Shown: positions 1 through 5,868 of the stretch, piece after piece
How positions within the stretch are numbered: position 1 is the first letter of the stretch
Layout of the letters: each line of letters opens with the position of its first letter
Assembly (NCBI GenBank): GCA_002399435.1
Contig: DHDO01000043.1
Coordinates: 14,591-27,306 of the forward strand
Source: Firmicutes bacterium UBA4874
GTDB taxonomy: Bacteria > Bacillota > Clostridia > Caldicoprobacterales > DTU083
DNA length: 12,716 nt
Reading direction: 5' to 3'
The notes under the pieces: generated by a model
Database searches by the model: none
Told to the model about the DNA's origin: nothing
What the model saw: only the letters and a program-made list of their open reading frames with translations
Translations under genes and position numbers: made by a program

Positions 1-393
1 TTGACACCGATGCGGATGGGAATACCCCTGTCCTTCGCAGCCTCTGCCACAGCCCTTACCTTTTCCCTTTTTCCCGATATTCCCCGGATTGATGCGCAGC
101 TTGGACACGCCGTTACGAATGGACAGCAGCGCCAGGGCGGAATCAAAATGGATATCCGCGACCAGGGGAACATGAATCTGCAAAATGATCTTCCGGAGAG
201 CCTCTCCCGCTTCCTCATCCGGCACTGCACAGCGGACAATATCGCAGCCCGCCTCCTCCAGCTTTAATATCTGGGAGACGGTGGACGGAATGTCCCGTGT
301 GTCCGTGTTGGTCATGGACTGAACCGATATGGGGGAATCTCCGCCAATGAAAATATCCCCAACCCTTACTTTTCTTGTTTTCGCTCTTTCCAT
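1..393 (-). CDS. ispG: IspG (HMB-PP synthase), N-terminal part, with apparent frameshift
   Basis: This is the 5' part of the gene for 4-hydroxy-3-methylbut-2-enyl diphosphate synthase (GcpE), the iron-sulfur enzyme that makes HMB-PP in the MEP pathway. The rest lies left of the window. From the ATG at 393 the translation shows family hallmarks: SVQSMTNTDTRD near residue 23, CDIVRCAVPD, PLVADIHFD and LRINPGNIG. A G-rich ribosome site (GAGGGGG) sits 4 nt before the ATG. After NPGNIGKK the reading frame is wrong. The expected continuation EKVRAVAEAAKDRGIPIRIGV is found in another frame (about positions 3-65), as if one extra G were present in the GGG at 65-67. No stop follows in the shifted frame before the edge. 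A sequencing or assembly slip and a true frameshift are both possible. The neighbour ispH acts on the IspG product, so the pathway context is coherent. Confidence 0.88.
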   Translation of the reverse strand, partial: MERAKTRKVRVGDIFIGGDSPISVQSMTNTDTRDIPSTVSQILKLEEAGCDIVRCAVPDEEAGEALRKIILQIHVPLVADIHFDSALALLSIRNGVSKLRINPGNIGKKGKGKGCGRGCEGQGYSHPHRCQ

Positions 394-425
394 TTTACCC
401 CCTCGCTTCCTGCCTGCAAAAATGC

Positions 426-458
426 AGGATGCCCTGAAATCATTTCCAGCGGCATCCT
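426..458 (-). terminator. Strong hairpin between ispH and ispG, terminator-like on both strands
   Basis: AGGATGCC (426-433) pairs with GGCATCCT (451-458). The interior (CTGAAAT against ATTTCCAG) can extend the stem with a bulge. On the minus transcript the stem is followed by GCA and five T's (422-418). On the plus strand TTTTT (458-462) starts at the last stem base. A second small hairpin (CCTGCA 413-418 with TGCAGG 423-428) shares bases 426-428 and has the T-run in its loop, so the two structures compete. It may be an intrinsic terminator or a partial attenuator upstream of ispG. Confidence 0.5.
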
Positions 459-493
459 TTTTCCGTAATATTATCAATATTATGCTTCCCTAA

Positions 494-1351
494 TCATGCT
501 TTCGGTTCCCTTAACCTGCCCAATACATCCTGAATCACCCACTCCGGCGTGGAGGCTCCGGCTGCCACCCCGACTTTCTCCGTAGTTTCCCCGGGAATGG
601 GCCAGTCCGGAAGTTCCGTGCTGTTTTCCACCAGTATGGTCTCCCTGCAGTTGGCACTGCAGATCTCAAACAGCTTTCCGGTATTGGAGCTGTGCCTTCC
701 TCCGACAACCACCATCCGGTCCACGGACCGGGAAACCTGATCGGCACTGTCCTGCCTCTTCTTCGTTGCGCTGCATATGGTATTGAATGCCAGCACCTCT
801 TTGCTTCGCCCTGCGATGGCTTCCAGCGTCTTCTCATAGTTGGACGGTTTCTCCGTGGTCTGGCACAGCACACAGACTTTGTCGGGAAGGTCCTTCAAAT
901 CGCTCCCATCCCTGGTAATCTGTGCTGTGTTGCCGCACCAGCCATTGATCCCGATGACTTCGGGATGGTTCCGGTCCCCCACAATGACGATCCGGTAGCC
1001 TTCCTCATGATATTTCCTTGCTTTCTTCTGAATACTGGATACATAGGGGCATGTCGCATCAATGCAGTGAACTCCGCTTTTTTGGATCCGATCCAGAACA
1101 TCCGGTGCCACTCCATGAGAACGGATCACAAGGGTATCCCCGGGACGCAGCCGGTCAATCTCTTCCTCTCCGATCTCCCGAACCCCCTGCTCCCTCAGAC
1201 TCCGGACGACATTCCCATTGTGAATGAGGGGGCCAAGGGTATAGGTATGGGACATTTTGCCGCCGCTTTGACAGCGAACGGTCATATCCACCGCCCGCTT
1301 AACCCCAAAACAAAATCCGGAGTTTTCCGCCACAATAATCTGCCTTGGCAT
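494..1351 (-). CDS. ispH: IspH (LytB), HMB-PP reductase
   Basis: 4-Hydroxy-3-methylbut-2-enyl diphosphate reductase is the last enzyme of the MEP pathway. It turns HMB-PP into IPP and DMAPP with a [4Fe-4S] cluster in the cytoplasm. The 285-residue product has the usual length for a stand-alone bacterial IspH and appears complete. The three cluster cysteines are C14 (GFCFGVKRAV), C101 (DATCPYV) and C193 (NTICSATKKRQ). Substrate-pocket residues are also present: H44 (LIHN), H79 (RSHGV), H129 and E131 (NHPEV, the proton-relay glutamate), SSNT at 221-224 and S267 (AGASTP). The ATG is preceded by AAGGAG (1362-1367) at 10 nt. The gene lies 72 nt after alaS and 100 nt before ispG on the same strand, consistent with one transcript from the promoter at 3266-3294. 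There is no fusion to ribosomal protein S1, which some clostridia have. Confidence 0.97.
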   Translation of the reverse strand: MPRQIIVAENSGFCFGVKRAVDMTVRCQSGGKMSHTYTLGPLIHNGNVVRSLREQGVREIGEEEIDRLRPGDTLVIRSHGVAPDVLDRIQKSGVHCIDATCPYVSSIQKKARKYHEEGYRIVIVGDRNHPEVIGINGWCGNTAQITRDGSDLKDLPDKVCVLCQTTEKPSNYEKTLEAIAGRSKEVLAFNTICSATKKRQDSADQVSRSVDRMVVVGGRHSSNTGKLFEICSANCRETILVENSTELPDWPIPGETTEKVGVAAGASTPEWVIQDVLGRLREPKA

Positions 1352-1423
1352 AATGTTTTCACTCCTTGACGGAACCCATTGTGGATCCCGGTGATGGACT
1401 ATTCCGGCAAAACAGACAGGAAG

Positions 1424-3208
1424 TTATTGCAGGACTGCCTTAATCCTCCGGACTCCGGCAGAAGAACTTCCTTCTTTCCTGATTTTGAACTTGCCCAGTT
1501 CCCCGGTCCGGCTCGCATGGGGACCTCCGCATATTTCCTTGGAATACGGTCCCATCGTGTAGACTTTGACCATATTCCCGTATTTGGATTCAAACAGCCC
1601 GATGGCACCGGATTTCCTGGCTTCCACCAGGGGCATTTCCTCGCAGACAATCTCCACGTCGCTGTCGATGGCTTCGTTGACCAGCCGCTCCACTTCGGAC
1701 AGCTCTTCCTTCGTCAGCTTCCTGGGGAAGGAGAAATCAAAACGCAGCCGCTCTGCCGTAATATTGCTCCCTCTCTGCTCCACTTCTTTTCCCAGCACCT
1801 TCCGAAGTGCCGCATGGAGCAAATGGGTTGCCGTGTGCAACTTTGCAGTCTCCTCCGTGTGATCCGCCAGACCTCCCCGGAACCTCTGGGACGCTCCTGC
1901 ATGGGAAATCTCCTGATGGTGCTGAAAACTCTTCCGGAAGCCTTCTATATCCACCGTATATCCCTTTTCCGCAGCCAATTCCTGCGTAAATTCAATGGGG
2001 AACCCATAAGTATCATACAGATGAAATGCATGAAGCCCGTCAATCATCCTGGAGGAATCGCCCAATTGGGAAAGCACTTTTTCAAATTCCCTCATTCCCT
2101 GGCGAATGGTTCGCTGGAACCGCTTTTCCTCAAGGGCCAGCTCCCTTTTGATGAACTCTTCATTTCGGCCAAGTTCATCATATACAGAGCGATATTGCTG
2201 AATCACGACATCGGCGATTTCCGGCGTGCTGCCCTCCGGAATCCCGATCTTCAGTCCAAATCGAACGGCCCGCCGGATCAGGCGCCGAAGAATATATCCC
2301 TGATCCACATTGGACGGTGTAACAGCCTTTTCATCTCCCAATATAAACGTCGCTGTCCGGATGTGATCCGCCACAATCCGGAACGCTCTGGTGGTTTCCG
2401 CATCCTGCCGGTACTCCTTGTTGGAAAGCTGACTGATCCTGGCAATGATATCCCGAAACAGGTCGGTATCATAAGCGGACTCTGCACCCTGTAAAATCGC
2501 TGTGGTCCGATCCAGCCCCATGCCGGTATCCACATTTTTCTGGCGCAGCGGCTCAAACGTTCCATCCGCCTTTTTATTGTATTCCATGAACACATCATTC
2601 CAGATTTCCACGTATTTCCCGCAGTCGCAGGCCGGGCTGCAGTCGGGACTGCATTTTTCCCTGCCGGTATCGATGAACATTTCCGTGTCCGGACCACATG
2701 GCCCGGTGATGCCTGCCGGCCCCCACCAATTGTTTTTCGCAGGCAGAAAATAGATATGGTCCTCCGCAACCCCCATGGATTTCCACAGTTCATAGGATTC
2801 CATATCTCGCGGCGCATTCCTGTCTCCCGCAAATACAGTAACGGACAGCTTCTCCTTTGGGATCCCCAGCCATTCGGGAGAAGTCAGGAACTCCCAGCTC
2901 CACGCAATGGCCTCTTTCCTGAAATAATCCCCCAGGGACCAGCTGCCCAGCATCTCAAAAAATGTGAAGTGGCTGTTGTCTCCCACTTCATCGATATCCA
3001 CGGTACGAATACATTTCTGGACATCGGTCAGGCGGGTTCCTTCGGGATGCTTTTCCCCGAGAAGATAGGGAACCAGCGGATGCATTCCCGCTGTGGTGAA
3101 TAATACCGTCGGGTCATTTTCCGGTATTACGGACGCACTGGGGATCACGGCATGTCCCCTTTCCCGGAAAAAAGAAAGGAATTTCTCTCTCAATTCATCG
3201 GTTTGCAA
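1424..3208 (-). CDS. alaS: Alanyl-tRNA synthetase, short form without the C-terminal domain
   Basis: The protein charges tRNA-Ala with alanine. It has the class II catalytic core (RTVDIDEVGD, HFTFFEMLGSWSLGDYF near residue 85-100, GMGLDR near 230) and then the editing domain. The editing domain has its metal-site residues: HTATH at about 458-462, and the C and H of CGGPHAS at about 560-564. A Cys cluster (CSPDCSPACDCG, about 186-197) sits in the core. The protein ends soon after the editing domain, at about 594 residues. Usual bacterial AlaRS is about 870-880 and also has DHHA1/C-Ala. The stop is followed by only 72 nt before ispH, with no remnant of the missing domain. Short AlaRSs of this size are known in spirochaetes such as Borrelia. 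An open frame extends to a GTG at 3217, but that codon overlaps the ribosome site, so the TTG at 3208 (MQTDELREKFL) is preferred. Whether this is the only AlaRS or a second copy cannot be seen here. Confidence 0.93.
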   Translation of the reverse strand: MQTDELREKFLSFFRERGHAVIPSASVIPENDPTVLFTTAGMHPLVPYLLGEKHPEGTRLTDVQKCIRTVDIDEVGDNSHFTFFEMLGSWSLGDYFRKEAIAWSWEFLTSPEWLGIPKEKLSVTVFAGDRNAPRDMESYELWKSMGVAEDHIYFLPAKNNWWGPAGITGPCGPDTEMFIDTGREKCSPDCSPACDCGKYVEIWNDVFMEYNKKADGTFEPLRQKNVDTGMGLDRTTAILQGAESAYDTDLFRDIIARISQLSNKEYRQDAETTRAFRIVADHIRTATFILGDEKAVTPSNVDQGYILRRLIRRAVRFGLKIGIPEGSTPEIADVVIQQYRSVYDELGRNEEFIKRELALEEKRFQRTIRQGMREFEKVLSQLGDSSRMIDGLHAFHLYDTYGFPIEFTQELAAEKGYTVDIEGFRKSFQHHQEISHAGASQRFRGGLADHTEETAKLHTATHLLHAALRKVLGKEVEQRGSNITAERLRFDFSFPRKLTKEELSEVERLVNEAIDSDVEIVCEEMPLVEARKSGAIGLFESKYGNMVKVYTMGPYSKEICGGPHASRTGELGKFKIRKEGSSSAGVRRIKAVLQ

Positions 3209-3216
3209 ATACAACA

Positions 3217-3222
3217 CTCCTT
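3217..3222 (-). promoter_or_regulatory. Ribosome binding site that decides the alaS start
   Basis: AAGGAG is read on the minus strand 8 nt before the TTG at 3208. The alternative GTG at 3217-3215 overlaps its last G, and the TTG at 3214 is only 2 nt away, so neither is well placed. Confidence 0.65.
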
Positions 3223-3265
3223 ATTCCGTTCCATCCTTTGTCTAAGGATTTTCATAACAAATAAT

Positions 3266-3294
3266 ATTATACCCAGTGAGCAGGACTGTGTCAA
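3266..3294 (-). promoter_or_regulatory. Consensus sigma-A promoter for alaS-ispH(-ispG)
   Basis: On the minus strand TTGACA (3294-3289) and TATAAT (3271-3266) are separated by exactly 17 nt, a perfect match to the housekeeping consensus. The expected transcript start is near 3259, leaving a leader of about 50 nt before the TTG at 3208. That is too short for a T-box, the usual control of synthetase genes in this phylum. The leader holds one small hairpin (ATCCTT 3233-3238 with AAGGAT 3244-3249). Confidence 0.85.
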
Positions 3295-3327
3295 TCCAGG
3301 CCTTTTCTCCAAAATGCACAAGCCGGG

Positions 3328-3350
3328 ACCGATTCGCCTAAAAATCGGTC
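3328..3350 (-). other. Hairpin around the stop codon of the NlpC/P60 gene
   Basis: GACCGAT (3328-3334) and ATCGGTC (3344-3350) form a 7-bp perfect stem whose loop contains the TAG stop. No T-run follows on the minus strand, so it is only a weak terminator candidate. It may instead protect the 3' end of the message. Confidence 0.35.
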
Positions 3351-3793
3351 GCCAGTTCCGGGAAGCGAAGGCCTCCCCGAAATCGGGTTTTCCAGTGCCG
3401 TTCCATTTTGCTGATCCGAAAGTTCGTCTTTGGGGACATATGAGCAAACTCGTGCCTGTTGATCATAATCCCGGTATGCGTGATGATATCCCTGGCAATG
3501 GCAAAATACACCAGATCCAATGGCTGAAGGTCGTCGGCGGAAACCTGTATAGCATCCAGCCTTCTCAGGCCGCGGATGTATCTTTGAGGGTCTGTTACAT
3601 ACCAGTCTTCTCCAATCTCCTTTCCATCGCCGTTCGGCAAATAGATCCCCAGGTTCCTGTAGAAATGGATTACAAACCCCAGACAGTCCAGTCCTTCCAG
3701 GGTGCGTCCGTTATGAGCAAAAGGAACCCCCTGATAACGTTTCAGCAGCTCCTGGATTTTCCGTTCCCGATCCTCTGCCAGATCCTCTGCCAT
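3338..3793 (-). CDS. NlpC/P60-like (C40) cysteine peptidase-type protein
   Basis: The 151-residue protein resembles the NlpC/P60 superfamily, whose members cut bonds in peptidoglycan stem peptides. Visible features are YQGVPFAHNGRTLEGLDCLGFV with the candidate nucleophile Cys at about residue 37, DLVYFA, and then THTGIMI with the likely catalytic His at about 106. A second candidate His (FAHMSP) is at about 118. The start is the ATG at 3793, with AAGGAG 8 nt upstream. A longer frame reaches an ATG at 3829 that has no ribosome site. There is no signal peptide, membrane segment or wall-binding domain, so the protein would stay in the cytoplasm or leave by another route. Phage tail NlpC/P60 proteins have a similar GlDClGfv and LP-containing layout, but no phage genes surround it. 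It is divergent from the small membrane protein gene at 3961 and 120 nt upstream of alaS. The exact substrate is unknown. Confidence 0.75.
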   Translation of the reverse strand: MAEDLAEDRERKIQELLKRYQGVPFAHNGRTLEGLDCLGFVIHFYRNLGIYLPNGDGKEIGEDWYVTDPQRYIRGLRRLDAIQVSADDLQPLDLVYFAIARDIITHTGIMINRHEFAHMSPKTNFRISKMERHWKTRFRGGLRFPELATDF

Positions 3794-3960
3794 TTTCCAC
3801 ACTCCTTCCTGCAGTTGTCTCTGCTTCATGTTTTTTGGTCCCGGATATCAGCATATGCGCAGACTTCACTTTTGTTGAAAAAATCATGGGTTCACTATTC
3901 GAAGAAGTTTTTCATATTTATATAACAGGCAGCAGCATATTCGTGAAATGAGGTGACTTC

Positions 3961-4164
3961 ATGGGATATGGATATGGAGGAAGAGGTTCCGGCTATCATT
4001 CCTGGCTGTTCTTTTTCCTGCTTCTTATCCTGCTTTTCAGTGGCGGATGGGGAAACAGCTGCGGAGGCGGCGGATTCGGAGAACAGAATGCGCTACTGTT
4101 TTTCTTCCTGCTGTTGATTATTTTGTTCCCGGGTTCCGGCGGCGTCTGCAAAACGGAAGAATAG
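3961..4164 (+). CDS. Small glycine-rich protein with two repeated hydrophobic segments
   Basis: This 67-residue protein has no family I can name. It starts with a Gly/Tyr-rich stretch (MGYGYGGRGSGYHS), followed by LFFFLLLILLF (16-26), a Gly-rich linker with one Cys (SGGWGNSCGGGGFG), and LFFFLLLIILF (46-56). A short tail contains a second Cys and charged residues. The two hydrophobic stretches differ at one residue of eleven but use different codons, so the repeat is kept at protein level. It probably forms a membrane hairpin. The ATG has GAGGTG (3950-3955) 5 nt upstream. Short Gly-rich hydrophobic proteins are common in spore-formers (YjcZ-like sporulation proteins are one such group), which makes a sporulation role a guess only. 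CATATTTATA at 3913-3922 loosely resembles a sporulation sigma -10, without a clear -35. Confidence 0.7.
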   Translation: MGYGYGGRGSGYHSWLFFFLLLILLFSGGWGNSCGGGGFGEQNALLFFFLLLIILFPGSGGVCKTEE

Positions 4165-4167
4165 CAA

Positions 4168-4194
4168 AAGGCAGGGCTGTTTTCGCCTTGCCTT
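4168..4194 (+). terminator. Hairpin just after the small glycine-rich gene
   Basis: AAGGCAGGG (4168-4176) pairs with CCTTGCCTT (4186-4194) as a 9-bp stem with one G-U pair and a 9-nt loop. It begins 4 nt after the stop codon. No T-run follows, so it may be a weak terminator or a 3' stabilising stem. The strong promoter at 4241-4268 lies just downstream, consistent with a transcription-unit boundary here. Confidence 0.4.
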
Positions 4195-4240
4195 ACATAG
4201 TTCTGGCGTTCCTTTCATGAAAGATTCAAAATAATTCCTT

Positions 4241-4268
4241 TTGAAATGTCTGAAAAACATTGTATAAT
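4241..4268 (+). promoter_or_regulatory. Sigma-A type promoter of the DUF1846 gene
   Basis: TTGAAA (4241-4246) and a perfect TATAAT (4263-4268) are separated by 16 nt. The expected transcript start near 4275 gives a leader of about 45 nt that is T-rich before the AGGAGG ribosome site. Confidence 0.75.
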
Positions 4269-4306
4269 GAGTTGGTTTTATTGTTTTTGCTTTTTACTTT
4301 TATTAC

Positions 4307-4324
4307 AGGAGGTTAAATGCTTTG
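4307..4324 (+). promoter_or_regulatory. Ribosome site with two competing start codons
   Basis: AGGAGG (4307-4312) lies 9 nt before the TTG at 4322, which opens the DUF1846 frame. It also lies only 4 nt before an ATG at 4317, which is out of frame and ends at a TAA after ten codons (4347-4349). Homology favours the TTG (LQPGFDNIKYLEEQ). The ATG mini-frame could compete for initiation or be chance. Confidence 0.55.
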
Positions 4325-5827
4325 CTTCAACCAGGTTTTGACAACATAAAATACCTTGAGGAACAAACAACAGAAATACTGAAACGGGTGGATCATTTCA
4401 ATCAGAAGCTGTATCTTGAATTCGGGGGAAAGCTTTTTTTTGATTATCACGCAGCCAGAGTCCTTCCGGGTTATGATCCCAATGACAAGGTCCGATTGCT
4501 TCATAATCTCAAGGATAAGGCGGAAATCATATTATGCATTTATGCCGGTGATATTGAACGGCGCAAGATCCGTGCGGATTTTGGAATCACATACGAGATG
4601 GATGTGCTGAAACTGATTGACAATCTGCGGGCGTGGGATCTGGATATTGCAGGCGTCGTCATAACGCGCTATAAGGATCAGCCGGCAGCCAGGCTTTTCA
4701 GAAACACACTGGAACTCCGGAATATCAAAGTATATGTGCACCGGCCTACCCATGGATATCCTTCCGATATCAATGCGATATTGAGTGAAGAAGGCTTCGG
4801 CGCCAATGAGTACATCGAAACCAAAAAGCCTCTGGTCATCGTTACAGCCCCCGGGCCGGGGAGCGGCAAACTGGCCACCTGTCTGTCCCAGCTGTACCAT
4901 GACAGCCTGAGGGGAATCCAAAGCGGCTATGCCAAATTCGAAACCTTTCCGATCTGGAACCTCCCTCTCAAGCATCCGGTCAACGTGGCTTATGAAGCGG
5001 CCACAGCAGATCTGAGGGACTTCAACATCATCGATCCCTTCCATCTGGAAGCCTATGGAAAGACTTCCGTCAACTACAACCGGGATGTGGAGATTTTCCC
5101 TGTGCTGAAACGAATTCTGGAAAGGGTTTCCTCCCGGGAAGCCATCTACCAATCCCCTACCGATATGGGAGTAAACCGTGCAGGGTTCAGCATTACCAAT
5201 GACGATACGGTAAGGGAGGCTGCCAAGCAGGAAATTATCCGCCGTTATTTTTGGTACAAAGCGGAATACGCCAAAGGACTTACTGATCAGGAAACCTTTT
5301 CCAGAGTAGAAGTTCTGATGGAAGATTTCAAACTGGTCCCGGAAGACCGCAAGGTCGTGGTTCCTGCCAGGGAAGTCCTGAACCGGCATTCCAAAACAGG
5401 CAAAAAGGTGTTGAGCGGCGCTGCCATTGAGCTGGCCACCGGCGAACAGATCACCGGTAAACAGTCCGTTCTGATGAATGCAACATCCAGCGTCATTTTA
5501 AATGCCATCAAAGTGATTTCCGGGATACCGGATAACATTCATCTGCTGTCCCCCAACATTATTGAATCCATTCAAAATCTAAAAAGGGACGTTCTCAATG
5601 AAGAGAATACCAGGCTGAACCTGGAGGAAACCCTGATTGCCCTGACCATCAGCGCTACCACCAATCCGACGGCCCAGCTGGCGATGACCAGTCTGAAAGA
5701 GCTCCACGGCTGCGAAATGCATTCCACTCATATTCTGCATTCTACGGACGATACCGTTCTGCATAAGCTTGGAATCCATATTACATGTGACGCCAATTTC
5801 CCATCGGAAAATCTTTACATCGGATGA
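4322..5827 (+). CDS. UPF0371 / DUF1846 family protein
   Basis: The 501-residue protein belongs to the DUF1846 (UPF0371) family, which has solved structures but no settled function to my knowledge. Its length is normal for the family (about 495-505). Recognised segments are GFDNIKYLEEQ at the N terminus, KLYLEFGGKLFFDYHAARVLPG (29-50), AGDIERRKIRADFGITY (75-91) and VHRPTHGYPSDIN (139-151). A glycine-rich APGPGSGKLATC (176-187) resembles a phosphate-binding loop, followed by LPLKHPVNVAYEAATADL. The later half continues into a Ser/Thr-rich region (MNATSSVILNAIK). The N-terminal homology requires the TTG start at 4322. It has its own promoter and appears to be a single-gene unit. It converges on rnmV with 35 nt between the two stops. 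No signal peptide or membrane segment is visible, so it is probably cytoplasmic. Confidence 0.92.
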   Translation: MLQPGFDNIKYLEEQTTEILKRVDHFNQKLYLEFGGKLFFDYHAARVLPGYDPNDKVRLLHNLKDKAEIILCIYAGDIERRKIRADFGITYEMDVLKLIDNLRAWDLDIAGVVITRYKDQPAARLFRNTLELRNIKVYVHRPTHGYPSDINAILSEEGFGANEYIETKKPLVIVTAPGPGSGKLATCLSQLYHDSLRGIQSGYAKFETFPIWNLPLKHPVNVAYEAATADLRDFNIIDPFHLEAYGKTSVNYNRDVEIFPVLKRILERVSSREAIYQSPTDMGVNRAGFSITNDDTVREAAKQEIIRRYFWYKAEYAKGLTDQETFSRVEVLMEDFKLVPEDRKVVVPAREVLNRHSKTGKKVLSGAAIELATGEQITGKQSVLMNATSSVILNAIKVISGIPDNIHLLSPNIIESIQNLKRDVLNEENTRLNLEETLIALTISATTNPTAQLAMTSLKELHGCEMHSTHILHSTDDTVLHKLGIHITCDANFPSENLYIG

Positions 5828-5868
5828 CCCCGTCAGACGGAAATCTTTACATGGATGACCCGTCAGAC
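5805..5868. repeat. Imperfect tandem duplication of about 31-34 bp between convergent genes
   Basis: Copy 1 (5805-5838) and copy 2 (5838-5868) share CGGAAA-TCTTTACAT-GGATGACC-CGTCAGAC and differ only by three single-base gaps. The DUF1846 stop (5825-5827) lies in copy 1. The rnmV stop, read on the minus strand (5865-5863), lies in copy 2. The duplication therefore supplies separate 3' ends for the two convergent genes. Confidence 0.75.

Noticed and set aside
692..1369. Plus-strand open frame of 225 codons
   Set aside because: Antisense shadow of ispH, which is complete with all three cluster cysteines.
1379..2494. Long plus-strand open frame of 371 codons
   Set aside because: It is antisense to alaS, whose domains and catalytic motifs are unmistakable. 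The plus-strand translation resembles no family and has no ribosome site.
3209..3337. T-box leader for alaS
   Set aside because: The space between the predicted transcript start and the gene is about 50 nt and has only one small hairpin and no T-box-like sequence.
3152..3925. Plus-strand open frame of 257 codons
   Set aside because: It spans the alaS promoter and is antisense to the NlpC/P60 gene, which has a clear Cys/His motif set and ribosome site.
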